In this document: piece after piece, positions 55,608 to 63,706 of the stretch
How the letters are laid out: every line of letters starts with the position of its first letter
Position numbering within the stretch: position 1 is the stretch's first letter
Assembly: GCF_014257025.1 (NCBI RefSeq)
Contig: NZ_JACMSF010000005.1
Coordinates: 186,001-250,000 of the forward strand
DNA from: Streptomyces cupreus
GTDB taxonomy: Bacteria > Actinomycetota > Actinomycetes > Streptomycetales > Streptomycetaceae
DNA: 64,000 nt
Reading direction: 5' to 3'
Program-made: the position numbers and the translations under genes
Notes under the pieces: generated by a model
What the model saw: only the letters and a program-made list of their open reading frames with translations
Told to the model about the DNA's origin: nothing
Databases searched by the model: none

Positions 55608-56183
55608 ACACCCACGGGGATCACCGGGCATACGACGTCGTTCTTCGACTCGTATCCGAAGCAGAACGTCGCCAAGGCGCGCGAGTTTCTTGAGGAGGCC
55701 GGGGTCAGTCTCCCCGTCCGCTTCACCTACGGCTATGCCACCGGGCGGGGTGCCGCCGCGGAGGAAACCGCCCAGTTGGAGACCGGCGGGCTGTTCAAGG
55801 TGACGCTCAAGGGTTACGAGTGGACCGACTTCCAGAAGCGGTGGGCCACGGGGAAGCTGGACGCGTACGGCGTGGGGTGGGTCGCGGACTTCCCCGACCC
55901 GGACACGTACGGCGCGCCTCTTGTCGGGTCCGAGGGGACCATGAACACCGGGTACAGCAGCAAGGCTGTCGATCGGCTCATCCGGGAGAGCCAGCGGTTC
56001 GCCGATCGGGGGGAGGCCGCGGACGACTTCCGTGAGTTGCAGCAGGTGATCGCCGATGATGTGCCGGTGATTCCGCTGTGGCAGGCGAAGGAGTACGTGG
56101 TGGCCAGTGCGGATGTCGGGGGCGGGCAGTATCTGTCCGACGGGACGGGTGTGTTCCGGCTTTGGCGCCTCGGCTGGATCTAG
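55608..56183 (+). pseudogene. C-terminal remnant of a peptide ABC transporter solute-binding protein
   Basis: An open frame of 192 codons without a plausible start. It matches the last third of family-5 oligopeptide-binding proteins: PTGITGHTTSFFDSYP..., AKAREFLEEAGV, DAYGVGWVADFPDPDTY, GYSSKAVDRLIRE and VIPLWQAKEYVVA. The N-terminal two thirds, including signal peptide and lipobox, are gone, the break lying just after the small membrane protein gene. Reads as a deletion remnant that is not exported. It converges on the histidine kinase, sharing CTAG. Confidence 0.75.
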
Positions 56184-57640
56184 GTCGGCAGGGTGACCGT
56201 GACCCTCAACCCCTCACCCGGAGCCGTGTCCACCACCACCTCGCCTCCGTGCGCCTTCACCACCCCCTGCACGATCGCCATGCCCAGACCGCTTCCCGCG
56301 CCTCCTCCCGCCCGGAAGAAGCGGTCGAAGATGCGGATCGCGTCCTCCTGAGCCAGCCCCGGGCCCTTGTCCCGCACGCACACCCTGACGACACCGTCCT
56401 CCCGTTCCACCCCCAGGTGGACCGGAGCGTCGACGGGCGTGTGCGTGCGGGCGTTCCCGACCAGGTTGCCCAGCACCTGCCGCAGCCCCGACTCGTCGGC
56501 GCGGACCAGGAGGGCGCCGTCCGCCGTCACCGTCACCGGACGCTCCGGCTGTTGTATGCGCAGGTCCTCCGCGGCGTCCCGGACCAGACGGCTGATGTCC
56601 ACGTTGCGGAAGCGGAGTTCGGGCTGCTGGTCCAGGCGGGCCAGGCACAGGAGTTCGTCCACCAGGCGGCCCATGCGGTCCGCCTCCGCCAACACCCGCT
56701 CCCAGGCGCGCTTGCGCTGGTCGGGGTCGTTGAGCATGCCCTTGTCGTAGAGCTGGAGATAGCCGCGTATCGCCGCGAGCGGGGTGCGCAGTTCGTGCGA
56801 GGCGTCCGCGACGAAGCGGCGGAGCTGGGCCGCGCTGCGCTCGCGGGTGCGGTAGGCCAACTCCACCTGGTGGAGCATGGAGTTGAGGGACAGCCGTAGC
56901 TGTTCCACCTCCAGGGTCGCTTCCCGGCTGGAGGGGACTCTGCGCGTCAGATCGCCCTCCGCGATGGCCGAGGAGGTCTCCACCATGTCCTCCAGCGGGC
57001 GCATTCTGCGGCTCACGCTGAACAGGGTCAGACAGGCCAGCAGGGCCAGCAGCAGGGTGCCGAAGGCGAGGTCCAGCTTGAGGGCCTTCGCCATGCCCTC
57101 GTGCAGGGCGTCGGTGGAGTGGGCGATCAGGACCACCGGGCCGTCGGAGAGGCGGGCCGCGGTCACCCGGTACGGGGTGCCCTCCACGTCGATGTCGCGG
57201 GGCTCCGCCTCGGCGGCCAGGGCCGAGGGATCATCGACCCCGGCGGCCACCGCGCGCTGCCGTGACGTCGGTTTCAGCGGCCCCAGGGGCACCGGGCGGC
57301 CCGTACGGTCGACGGCCACGAGCACCGAACCGCTCGCGCTGGGCAGGGGTTCGGCGCCGCTGCCCGCGAACTCGTCCATGGCGATGCCCAGTTCACCGAG
57401 GGATTCGATCTGGCGCATGCTGAACCCGGCGTTCTGCAGGGTGGAGCGGGTCGCGAGGAGCTCGGAGTCGATCCTGTCCAGGAGATAGTGGCGGGCGGTC
57501 ATCAGACTGATCGCGGTCGCCGCGACGATGCCCAGGGCGAGCAGGGCCACGTTCGCCAGCGTCAGCTTGGCGCGCAGCGAGTGGATGCCCCGAGGGCCGC
57601 AGCGCGGCACCCGGAGCCTCATGCCGGTCGGCAGCCTCAT
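56180..57640 (-). CDS. Sensor histidine kinase
   Basis: 486 residues. A first helix (LTLANVALLALGIVAATAIS), a sensor domain of about 150 residues, a second helix (LAFGTLLLALLACLTLFSV), a HAMP segment, the phospho-His box DASHELRTPLAAIRGYLQ, and ATPase boxes NLVGNARTHTP, DKGPGLA and GSGLGMAIVQGVV are all present. ATG 57640 overlaps the regulator stop (ATGA). It pairs with the upstream OmpR-type regulator and is opposite an MMPL exporter, its likely target. Confidence 0.93.
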   Translation of the reverse strand: MRLPTGMRLRVPRCGPRGIHSLRAKLTLANVALLALGIVAATAISLMTARHYLLDRIDSELLATRSTLQNAGFSMRQIESLGELGIAMDEFAGSGAEPLPSASGSVLVAVDRTGRPVPLGPLKPTSRQRAVAAGVDDPSALAAEAEPRDIDVEGTPYRVTAARLSDGPVVLIAHSTDALHEGMAKALKLDLAFGTLLLALLACLTLFSVSRRMRPLEDMVETSSAIAEGDLTRRVPSSREATLEVEQLRLSLNSMLHQVELAYRTRERSAAQLRRFVADASHELRTPLAAIRGYLQLYDKGMLNDPDQRKRAWERVLAEADRMGRLVDELLCLARLDQQPELRFRNVDISRLVRDAAEDLRIQQPERPVTVTADGALLVRADESGLRQVLGNLVGNARTHTPVDAPVHLGVEREDGVVRVCVRDKGPGLAQEDAIRIFDRFFRAGGGAGSGLGMAIVQGVVKAHGGEVVVDTAPGEGLRVTVTLPT

Positions 57641-58326
57641 GCCAGTCCGTAGCCCACGCCCCGCCGGGTGGTGATGACCGGGGGGCCGAGGGTGTCGAGC
57701 TTGCGGCGCAGATAGCTGATGTAGGTCTCCACGACGGTCGACTCGGGCGGGGTGTGCTCGTACTGCCAGACGTGCCTGAGGAGTTGCTCCTTGGGCACGA
57801 TCCGGCCGCCGTTGCGCACCAGGAAGCGCAGCAGGGCGTACTCGGTGGGGGTGAGCTCGACCGTGCGGCCCGCGCGGTGCACGGAGTACGTCGACTCGTC
57901 CAGCTCCAGATCGCCGTAGCGCAGCGGTGGGCGCTGGGGGAGGACGTCGGTGGCGCGGGTGCGGCGCAGGACGGCGGTGATGCGGGCGATCACCACGTCG
58001 ATGTCGAAGGGCTTGGTGATGTAGTCGTCGCCGAAGCCGAGAGCGCCGACGATCTCGGCGGGCGAGTCGCGCGCGGTGAGGAAGACCAGAGCCAGTCCGG
58101 GGCGCTGGACGCGCAGTTGGCGGCCGAGGGCGCGGCCGTCGCCGTCCGGCAGCATCACGTCCAGCAGCGCCACGTCCGGCCGGGTACGCCCGGCGAGCGC
58201 CAGGGCCTCGCGGACGGTGCCCGCGGTCATCACCTCGAACCGGTGGTAGCGCAGGGCGATGGCGAGGACGTCCGCGATGCTCTCCTCGTCCTCCACGACC
58301 AGCACGGTGCCCACAGCCGTAGTCAT
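57637..58326 (-). CDS. OmpR-family response regulator
   Basis: 229 residues. The receiver has the acidic pair (VVEDEES), the phospho-Asp in VALLDVMLPDGDG, the TAR and the K of YITKPFD. The C-terminal winged helix (LTPTEYALLRFLVRNGGRI, VETYISYLRRKLD, RRGVGYGL) is of the OmpR/PhoB type. ATG 58326 stands seven bases from a possible -10, suggesting a leaderless message. Coupled to the kinase by ATGA. Confidence 0.95.
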   Translation of the reverse strand: MTTAVGTVLVVEDEESIADVLAIALRYHRFEVMTAGTVREALALAGRTRPDVALLDVMLPDGDGRALGRQLRVQRPGLALVFLTARDSPAEIVGALGFGDDYITKPFDIDVVIARITAVLRRTRATDVLPQRPPLRYGDLELDESTYSVHRAGRTVELTPTEYALLRFLVRNGGRIVPKEQLLRHVWQYEHTPPESTVVETYISYLRRKLDTLGPPVITTRRGVGYGLA

Positions 58327-58332
58327 GTCCCC

Positions 58333-58354
58333 AGTATCGGCACGACCACTGACA
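58333..58354 (-). promoter_or_regulatory. Possible second PafBC-like promoter, for the response regulator
   Basis: Read on the minus strand: TGTCAGTG (58354-58347), eight bases, GATACT (58338-58333), then six bases to ATG 58326. Spacing and distance to the start match the SWIM-gene promoter, but the -10 has G in place of T, so it is only a partial match. Confidence 0.35.
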
Positions 58355-58484
58355 GCGGGGCCGGTTCCCGCTTTGGAGTTCCTTGAGAGTCGAGCCTGTC
58401 GCATGTCCGCGCGCGAGCCGCGCCACCGATTCTGGTGTGCAGGACCTGGGGGACCGACCGACGACCGATGAAGGAGCGTTGAGC

Positions 58485-60869
58485 GTGGCGACATTGGCAC
58501 GGTGGTGCTATCGGCACCGGCTGGTGGTCCTGTTGCTGTGGGTGGGGGCACTGTTCGGCCTGGGCTTCGGCGGTTCCGCCGCGGGCACGGACTACGCGAA
58601 CGTCTTCTCCCTGCCGGACACGGACTCCAAGCACGCGTACGACCTGATGGAGAAGGCATTCCCGGAGCGTGCCGGAGACACCGACACGGTGGTGTGGAAG
58701 GTGGACGAGGGTTCCGTACGGGACGACGCCGTACAGAACCGCGTCCAGCCGGCGCTGGAGAAGATCGCGGGGATGGAGGGGGTCGGTGAGGTCACCGATC
58801 CGCGGGTGAGCGAGGACGGGCGGATCGCCTACGCCGAGATCACCTTCAAGGAGCAGGCCAACGCCATCCCGAAGGAGGTGATCGAGGACATTGTCGACAC
58901 CGCGCAGGCCGCCGAACAGGACGGACTCCAGGTGGAATTGGGCGGCCAGGCCATCGCCCGCACCCAGGAGCCCCCGGCGGGCACCTCCGAGGCGGTCGGC
59001 ATCCTCGCCGCGGCGGTCGTGCTGTTCCTCGCCTTCGGTTCCCTGTTCGCGATGCTGCTGCCGATCATCGTGGCCATCGCCGGTGTCGGCACCGGCATGC
59101 TCTCCACGATGCTGCTCAGCCATGTCACGAACGTTCCCGAAGTCGCCCCGCTGCTCGGCTCGTTGATCGGCCTCGGCGTCGGCATCGACTACGCGCTGTT
59201 CATCGTGACGAGGCACCGGCGCGGCATCCTGCGCGGCATGAAGCCGGAGGACGCCGCGGTGACGGCCCTCAACACCTCCGGGCGCGCGGTGCTGTTCGCG
59301 GGCGGCACGGTGTGCATCGCGCTGGCCGGCATGCTCGTGATGAACATGCGGTTCCTGGACGGTGTGGTCATCGCGACCTCGCTGACGGTGGTGCTCAGCG
59401 TGCTCGCCGCGATCACCCTGCTGCCCGCCCTGCTTGGCCTGCTCGGCACGCGGGTGCTCAGCCGCAGGCAGCGCCGGCGGCTTGCCGCGACGGGACCGGA
59501 GCCGGAGGAGGCGAGCGGGCTCGCGGCGCGCTGGTCGACGTACGTCCAGAAGCGGCCGCGGTCCATCGCGGCGGGTGCCCTCGTCGTCATGGCGGTGCTC
59601 GCGCTGCCCGTGCTGTCGATCCGGCTCGGCGCCACCGACCAGGGCAACCACCAGGAGTCCACGACCACCCGGCAGGCCTACGACCTGCTTGCCGAGGGCT
59701 TCGGGCCCGGCTTCAACGGCCCGCTCCAGGTCGTCGTGGAGGGCACCGCCCCCGACTCGCTCGTCACCTCCATCGAGTCGACCGAGGGAGTGGCCCAAGC
59801 CGTCGCCGTGCCGCCCGCCAACGGGGTCTCGGTGATCAACGTGGTGCCGACGACCTCACCGCAGTCGGAACAGACCGACCAGCTGATCGACCGGCTGCGC
59901 GACGACGTGATCCCACAGGCGGGCGTCGAGGCCCATGTGGGCGGTGTGACAGCCGTGTTCAAGGACTTCGCCTCGGTGACCGCGGACCGGCTGCCCTACT
60001 TCATCGCGACGATCATCACGCTGGGCTTCCTGCTTCTGCTGGTGGCGTTCCGCTCGCTGGTCGTGCCGCTGACGGCCGCGCTGATGAACCTGATCGCGGC
60101 CGCCGCGTCGTTCGGTGTGCTGGTGGCGATCTTCCAATGGGGCTGGGGAACCGAGCTGATCGGCGTCGGCAAGGAGGGCCCGATCACCTCGTTCCTGCCG
60201 GTCATCATGCTCTCGCTGCTCTTCGGGCTCTCCATGGACTACCAGGTGTTCCTGGTCAGCCGGATGCACGAGGAGTGGGTGCACACCAAGGACAACGCCC
60301 GCGCGGTCCGGGTGGGCCTCGCGGAGACCAGCCGGGTCATCAACTGCGCGGCCCTGATCATGATCTGCGTGTTCTCCGCGTTCGTCCTCAGCGGCGACAT
60401 GGAGGGCGCGATGGCGGGCGTCGGACTCGCGGCGGCGGTGGCACTGGACGCGTTCATCCTGCGTACGGCGCTGGTGCCGGCCGCGATGCATCTGCTCGGC
60501 AACTCCAACTGGTGGCTCCCGGCCGGCCTGGAGAAGCGGCTGCCGCATCTGGCGGTCGAGCCGAAGGAGGAAGAGGTGCCGACTGCCGAGGGCGGCATGT
60601 CGGTGATCCACGGCTTCATCCGCACGGCGGACGGCGACCCGGTGGAGGGCGCGGCGGTCACCCTGCTCACGAAGGGTGGCCGCCAGCTGGACCGGGTGAC
60701 ATCGCTGGCCGACGGGTCGTACATCGTCTCGGTCCCGGCCCCGGGCACCTATCTGCTGGCGGCGACGGCCGCGCCGTACGGGTCGCGGGCGCGGCATGTG
60801 ATGGTGGACGGTGAGCCGGTGGTCTACGACGTCGAGCTCGCCGAGGGCGAGGTGGACGCGGTCAACTGA
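58485..60869 (+). CDS. MMPL-family exporter with C-terminal carboxypeptidase-regulatory-like domain
   Basis: 794 residues. Two MMPL/RND halves, each with a first helix, an outside domain and five further helices, carry the GxxxDY motifs GLGVGIDYALFIVTRHRRG and LFGLSMDYQVFLVSRMHEE. The last ~90 residues (MSVIHGFIRTADGDPVEGAA..., DRVTSLADGSYIVSVPAPG) look like a carboxypeptidase-regulatory/transthyretin-type beta sandwich, not part of the normal transporter. GTG 58485 has AAGGAG eight bases upstream. It diverges from the two-component genes and converges on a TetR gene. Confidence 0.92.
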   Translation: MATLARWCYRHRLVVLLLWVGALFGLGFGGSAAGTDYANVFSLPDTDSKHAYDLMEKAFPERAGDTDTVVWKVDEGSVRDDAVQNRVQPALEKIAGMEGVGEVTDPRVSEDGRIAYAEITFKEQANAIPKEVIEDIVDTAQAAEQDGLQVELGGQAIARTQEPPAGTSEAVGILAAAVVLFLAFGSLFAMLLPIIVAIAGVGTGMLSTMLLSHVTNVPEVAPLLGSLIGLGVGIDYALFIVTRHRRGILRGMKPEDAAVTALNTSGRAVLFAGGTVCIALAGMLVMNMRFLDGVVIATSLTVVLSVLAAITLLPALLGLLGTRVLSRRQRRRLAATGPEPEEASGLAARWSTYVQKRPRSIAAGALVVMAVLALPVLSIRLGATDQGNHQESTTTRQAYDLLAEGFGPGFNGPLQVVVEGTAPDSLVTSIESTEGVAQAVAVPPANGVSVINVVPTTSPQSEQTDQLIDRLRDDVIPQAGVEAHVGGVTAVFKDFASVTADRLPYFIATIITLGFLLLLVAFRSLVVPLTAALMNLIAAAASFGVLVAIFQWGWGTELIGVGKEGPITSFLPVIMLSLLFGLSMDYQVFLVSRMHEEWVHTKDNARAVRVGLAETSRVINCAALIMICVFSAFVLSGDMEGAMAGVGLAAAVALDAFILRTALVPAAMHLLGNSNWWLPAGLEKRLPHLAVEPKEEEVPTAEGGMSVIHGFIRTADGDPVEGAAVTLLTKGGRQLDRVTSLADGSYIVSVPAPGTYLLAATAAPYGSRARHVMVDGEPVVYDVELAEGEVDAVN

Positions 60870-60876
60870 GTGACGC

Positions 60877-61599
60877 TCAGGGGCGTCCGTCCTCGGCGGG
60901 CGCCCCTTTCGTCATGCCGGGCAGGAAGTCCGTGAACAGCTCGTGCACCTCGCGCACCAGTGGGCGCAGCACTCGGAAGCGGGCCAGGGCCACCCCGCGC
61001 GCGGTGAGGCGCGCGCCGCGCGCGGCGAGCTTGTAGCTGCGCTCGCGGTCCGGAGTCCGGTCGAAGATCCAGTAGAGCACCAGGCCCATCTGGGAGAGCC
61101 ACATCAACTCCGGGAGCACATCCCGCAGTTCCTCAGGGACCTTGGTCTTCGTCGCCCCGGCCAGCACCTCCCGGTGGACGCTGATGGCCTCCACGCGCGC
61201 GTGCTCCGACTCCGGGGAGAACGGGCTGAGGGGGCTGTCGGGGTCGGCGGCCGTCTTGAAGAACTGCACCGCGAACTCGTGGTACGGCGTGGCCACGTCC
61301 AGCCAGGCCTTCAGCACGCCCGCGAGCCGCGCCTCCAGGTCGGTCTCCCGGTCCAGGACCTCCCGGACCGCCGCCCGGTGTTCGGCGGCGATCCGGTCGT
61401 AGAAGCCCTGGATCAGGTGTTCCTTGCCCTCGAAGTAGTAGTACGCGTTGCCGACGGAGACCCCGGCCTCCTGGGCGATGGCCCGCATCGTCGTCTTGTC
61501 GTAGCCGCGTTCCTGGAACAGTCGCATCGCGGTCTCCAGGATCAGCGCGCGGGTCTGCTCGGACTTGCTGGGCTCGGGGCTGTCGTTCTTCGAGGGCAC
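60877..61599 (-). CDS. TetR-family regulator
   Basis: 240 residues. The N-terminal HTH (MRAIAQEAGVSVGNAYYYF) of TetR type begins about residue 40; the C-terminal ligand domain is helical. GTG 61599 lies seven bases after TAGGCT, a -10-like hexamer, with no Shine-Dalgarno, so the message is probably leaderless. It converges on the MMPL exporter gene with a 7-bp gap and may control it or the nearby TTGAAC operators; neither is shown. Confidence 0.88.
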   Translation of the reverse strand: MPSKNDSPEPSKSEQTRALILETAMRLFQERGYDKTTMRAIAQEAGVSVGNAYYYFEGKEHLIQGFYDRIAAEHRAAVREVLDRETDLEARLAGVLKAWLDVATPYHEFAVQFFKTAADPDSPLSPFSPESEHARVEAISVHREVLAGATKTKVPEELRDVLPELMWLSQMGLVLYWIFDRTPDRERSYKLAARGARLTARGVALARFRVLRPLVREVHELFTDFLPGMTKGAPAEDGRP

Positions 61600-61622
61600 G
61601 GAGGGAGCCTAACCAGCCCTGC

Positions 61623-62612
61623 TCAGGAGGACTGCGCCGCCTGGTACAGGTTCTGCGCGTCCGCGCCGAAGTACGGGCCGTACATCCGGTTCGGGAAGAA
61701 GTTGTACTTGAAGCTGTTCACCGAGGACAGCAGGCCGGTGCCGCTGGCCTCGTTGAACTGCGTGAACCACGGACCGCCGCTGGAGCCGCCGGTCATGTTG
61801 CAGGTCATGCCGTGGTCACTGGAGAGCAGGAAGTCCCGGCTGGTGTTGCCGCTGCAGTAGATGAACTTCTCGCCGTCGTAGGGCGAGGCGGCCGGGAAGC
61901 CGAAGGAGTACATGCGCAGGTTGTAGCCGGTGTTGAAGGCCAGCCCCTGGCCGCCGACGACGTCGGTGAGCCGTTGTCCGTCCAGCGGGGCGACGACGGC
62001 CGCGCCGATGTCGTAGTTGATGTCCTCGCTCGCCGTCCACTGAGGTGTGGACAGGGTCCTGGCGGCGCTCCAGCGGCCGTACGGGGACTGCCCGTCGTGG
62101 TAGCCGGGGACGAAGACCCAGTTGGTGTGCCAGGCGCCGTCCAGTTTCACGCAGTGGCCCGCGGTGATGACCGTGCTCTTGTTGGCGCTGGTGACCGCGT
62201 TGCCGGAACAGGACGCCGTACGGCCCTGGTAGGTGAAGAACACGCGTCCCGCGGTGTTGACGACCGCGCCGCCGCCGGTCCACTGGCTGCCCCCGTTGGG
62301 GAAGGCGAGGATGCCGACGTCCGCCGCCGTGCCCGGCGCGGTGGGCGCGACGGTCGTCTTCGTGCCCTTGGCGGGCGTCGAGCCACTGCCGGGCTGTCCG
62401 TCGAGCAGGTCCAGCGGGGCGGCCGCCCGCATCCGCTCCGGCGTCCAGAAGTCGCGTGCCTTCTCCTGCGCGGCGGCGGTGACCGGGCTGACGCCGGTGT
62501 CGGACCTCGGGGCGGGCGCCGCGCCGGCGGGTGCGGCGAGGACGCCGGTGGCGAGCAGCGCGGTGACGCCGGCCAGGGCACCGAGGACGGTTATGCGGTG
62601 TGTGCCTCTCAC
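61623..62612 (-). CDS. Exported trypsin-like serine protease
   Basis: 329 residues. A signal peptide (ITVLGALAGVTALLATGVLA) ends at AGAAPA. The S1 catalytic triad is complete: VITAGHC (His), INYDIGAAVV (Asp) and TGGSSGGPW (Ser). Cys pairs at SCSGN/GHC and YCSGN/MTCNM can form the usual disulfides. GTG 62612 has AAGGAG upstream and decides the start. A secreted degradative enzyme; substrate unknown. Confidence 0.9.
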   Translation of the reverse strand: MRGTHRITVLGALAGVTALLATGVLAAPAGAAPAPRSDTGVSPVTAAAQEKARDFWTPERMRAAAPLDLLDGQPGSGSTPAKGTKTTVAPTAPGTAADVGILAFPNGGSQWTGGGAVVNTAGRVFFTYQGRTASCSGNAVTSANKSTVITAGHCVKLDGAWHTNWVFVPGYHDGQSPYGRWSAARTLSTPQWTASEDINYDIGAAVVAPLDGQRLTDVVGGQGLAFNTGYNLRMYSFGFPAASPYDGEKFIYCSGNTSRDFLLSSDHGMTCNMTGGSSGGPWFTQFNEASGTGLLSSVNSFKYNFFPNRMYGPYFGADAQNLYQAAQSS

Positions 62613-62709
62613 GCGTACTCCTTCTGTGAGGGGTGCGGAGTGGATCGAACCGTGCAGCAGCGTCCCACTCGGGCCGAATTTTGGAAGAGTGCATGCCAAA
62701 ACAGGCCGA

Positions 62710-62738
62710 AACCCGGCCGTTCGCGGTCCGGCCGGGTT
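62710..62738 (-). terminator. Terminator downstream of the DCC/DUF393 gene
   Basis: AACCCGGCCG and CGGCCGGGTT form a perfect 10-bp stem around a 9-nt loop, 36 bp after the DUF393 stop on the minus strand. Confidence 0.7.
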
Positions 62739-62773
62739 CACATCCGGTTCGGCGCGCTGTCCTGCCGTCCGTT

Positions 62774-63220
62774 CTAGTTCGGCGCGCTGTACTGCCATCC
62801 CTCACTCGGGTGGTACGCCCACCCGTCCCCCTGCCGGTAGGCCCGCCCGCCCCACTGCGCCCCGCGCCACTTGGCGGCGGCCAGCACCGCACCCTTGGCG
62901 AGCCGGGTACCGCTCGGCGTGCTCAGCCGGTAGGCCAGCGGCCGGTGCTCACGCAGCGCCCACAGCACGACGATCCAGGCGGCGGCGGACCGGTACACCT
63001 GCCCGCCGTCCCCTACGACGGTGATCTCGTCGAGGGTCGAGCCGAGCCCGGGGAACCGCCGCCCGGCCTCCTGCGACCCGGTCGGGACCATCTCCAGCGG
63101 CACCAACTGCGGCTGCCGTACCAGCCAGTCGCGCAGGAAGACGCACAGGGAGCAGTCGGCGTCGTACAGGACGGTGAGCCGGCGGACCGGGGTGGTCCGG
63201 TCCGCCACCGCGGCGCTCAC
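62774..63220 (-). CDS. DCC/DUF393 thiol-disulfide oxidoreductase-like protein
   Basis: 148 residues. The family motif TVLYDADCSLCVFLRDW gives the DxxCxxC that names the DCC group. It is soluble and thioredoxin-like in pattern; the role in redox chemistry is inferred from the family. GTG 63220 overlaps the stop of the upstream membrane protein gene (GTGA), so the two are coupled. Confidence 0.85.
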   Translation of the reverse strand: MSAAVADRTTPVRRLTVLYDADCSLCVFLRDWLVRQPQLVPLEMVPTGSQEAGRRFPGLGSTLDEITVVGDGGQVYRSAAAWIVVLWALREHRPLAYRLSTPSGTRLAKGAVLAAAKWRGAQWGGRAYRQGDGWAYHPSEGWQYSAPN

Positions 63221-63612
63221 GCGCGGACCCAGTCCTGCGGCGCGACCGGCGGCACCTGCTCCCGCTCCAACGCCCCGCGCCGCCGGATCTTGTTGAGGAC
63301 GTACACATTGCCGAGGTGCATCACGCCGAGGAGCAGCAGCACCACGCCCAGCTTGGTCGACAGGGCCTCGAAGACGCCCCGCGCGTCGACGACCGTGCCG
63401 TCGTCGCTCAGGTACAGGGCGATGAAGCCGAGGTTGACGAGGTAGAAGCCGACCACCAGAAGGTGGTTGACGGCGTCGGCGAGCTGCTCGTTGCCGTGCA
63501 GGACGTCGGAGAGGAAGATCCGCCCGTTGCGACTGAGCGTGCGGGCGACCCAGACCGTCAGCGCGATGCTGACGACCAGGTAGATGACGTAGGCGATGAC
63601 CGTGCGGTCCAT
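63217..63612 (-). CDS. Small membrane protein, three helices
   Basis: 131 residues with helices starting VIAYVIYLVVSIALTVWVA, HLLVVGFYLVNLGFIALYL and GVVLLLLGVMHLGNVYVLN. No motif identifies a function. ATG 63612 is preceded by AAGGGGGACGGC, with GGGGG as ribosome site. It heads a two-gene operon with the DUF393 gene, behind two palindromic operators. Confidence 0.75.
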   Translation of the reverse strand: MDRTVIAYVIYLVVSIALTVWVARTLSRNGRIFLSDVLHGNEQLADAVNHLLVVGFYLVNLGFIALYLSDDGTVVDARGVFEALSTKLGVVLLLLGVMHLGNVYVLNKIRRRGALEREQVPPVAPQDWVRA

Positions 63613-63625
63613 GCCGTCCCCCTTC

Positions 63626-63684
63626 TTGAACGCGTTCAAAACGCTGACAGGGATGACTGTAGACCTGCTTTTGAACGTGTTCAA
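63626..63684. promoter_or_regulatory. Two TTGAACG(C/T)GTTCAA operators
   Basis: TTGAACGCGTTCAA (63626-63639) is a perfect 14-bp palindrome, and TTGAACGTGTTCAA (63671-63684) differs only at the centre; their centres are 45 bp apart. They flank the region where the promoter for the membrane-protein/DUF393 operon must lie. The form is that of a TetR-family site; a TetR gene is 2 kb away, and the VOC gene to the right converges from the far side. Confidence 0.75.
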
Positions 63685-63706
63685 CTCAACGGTGCGGAGA
63701 CCTGCG

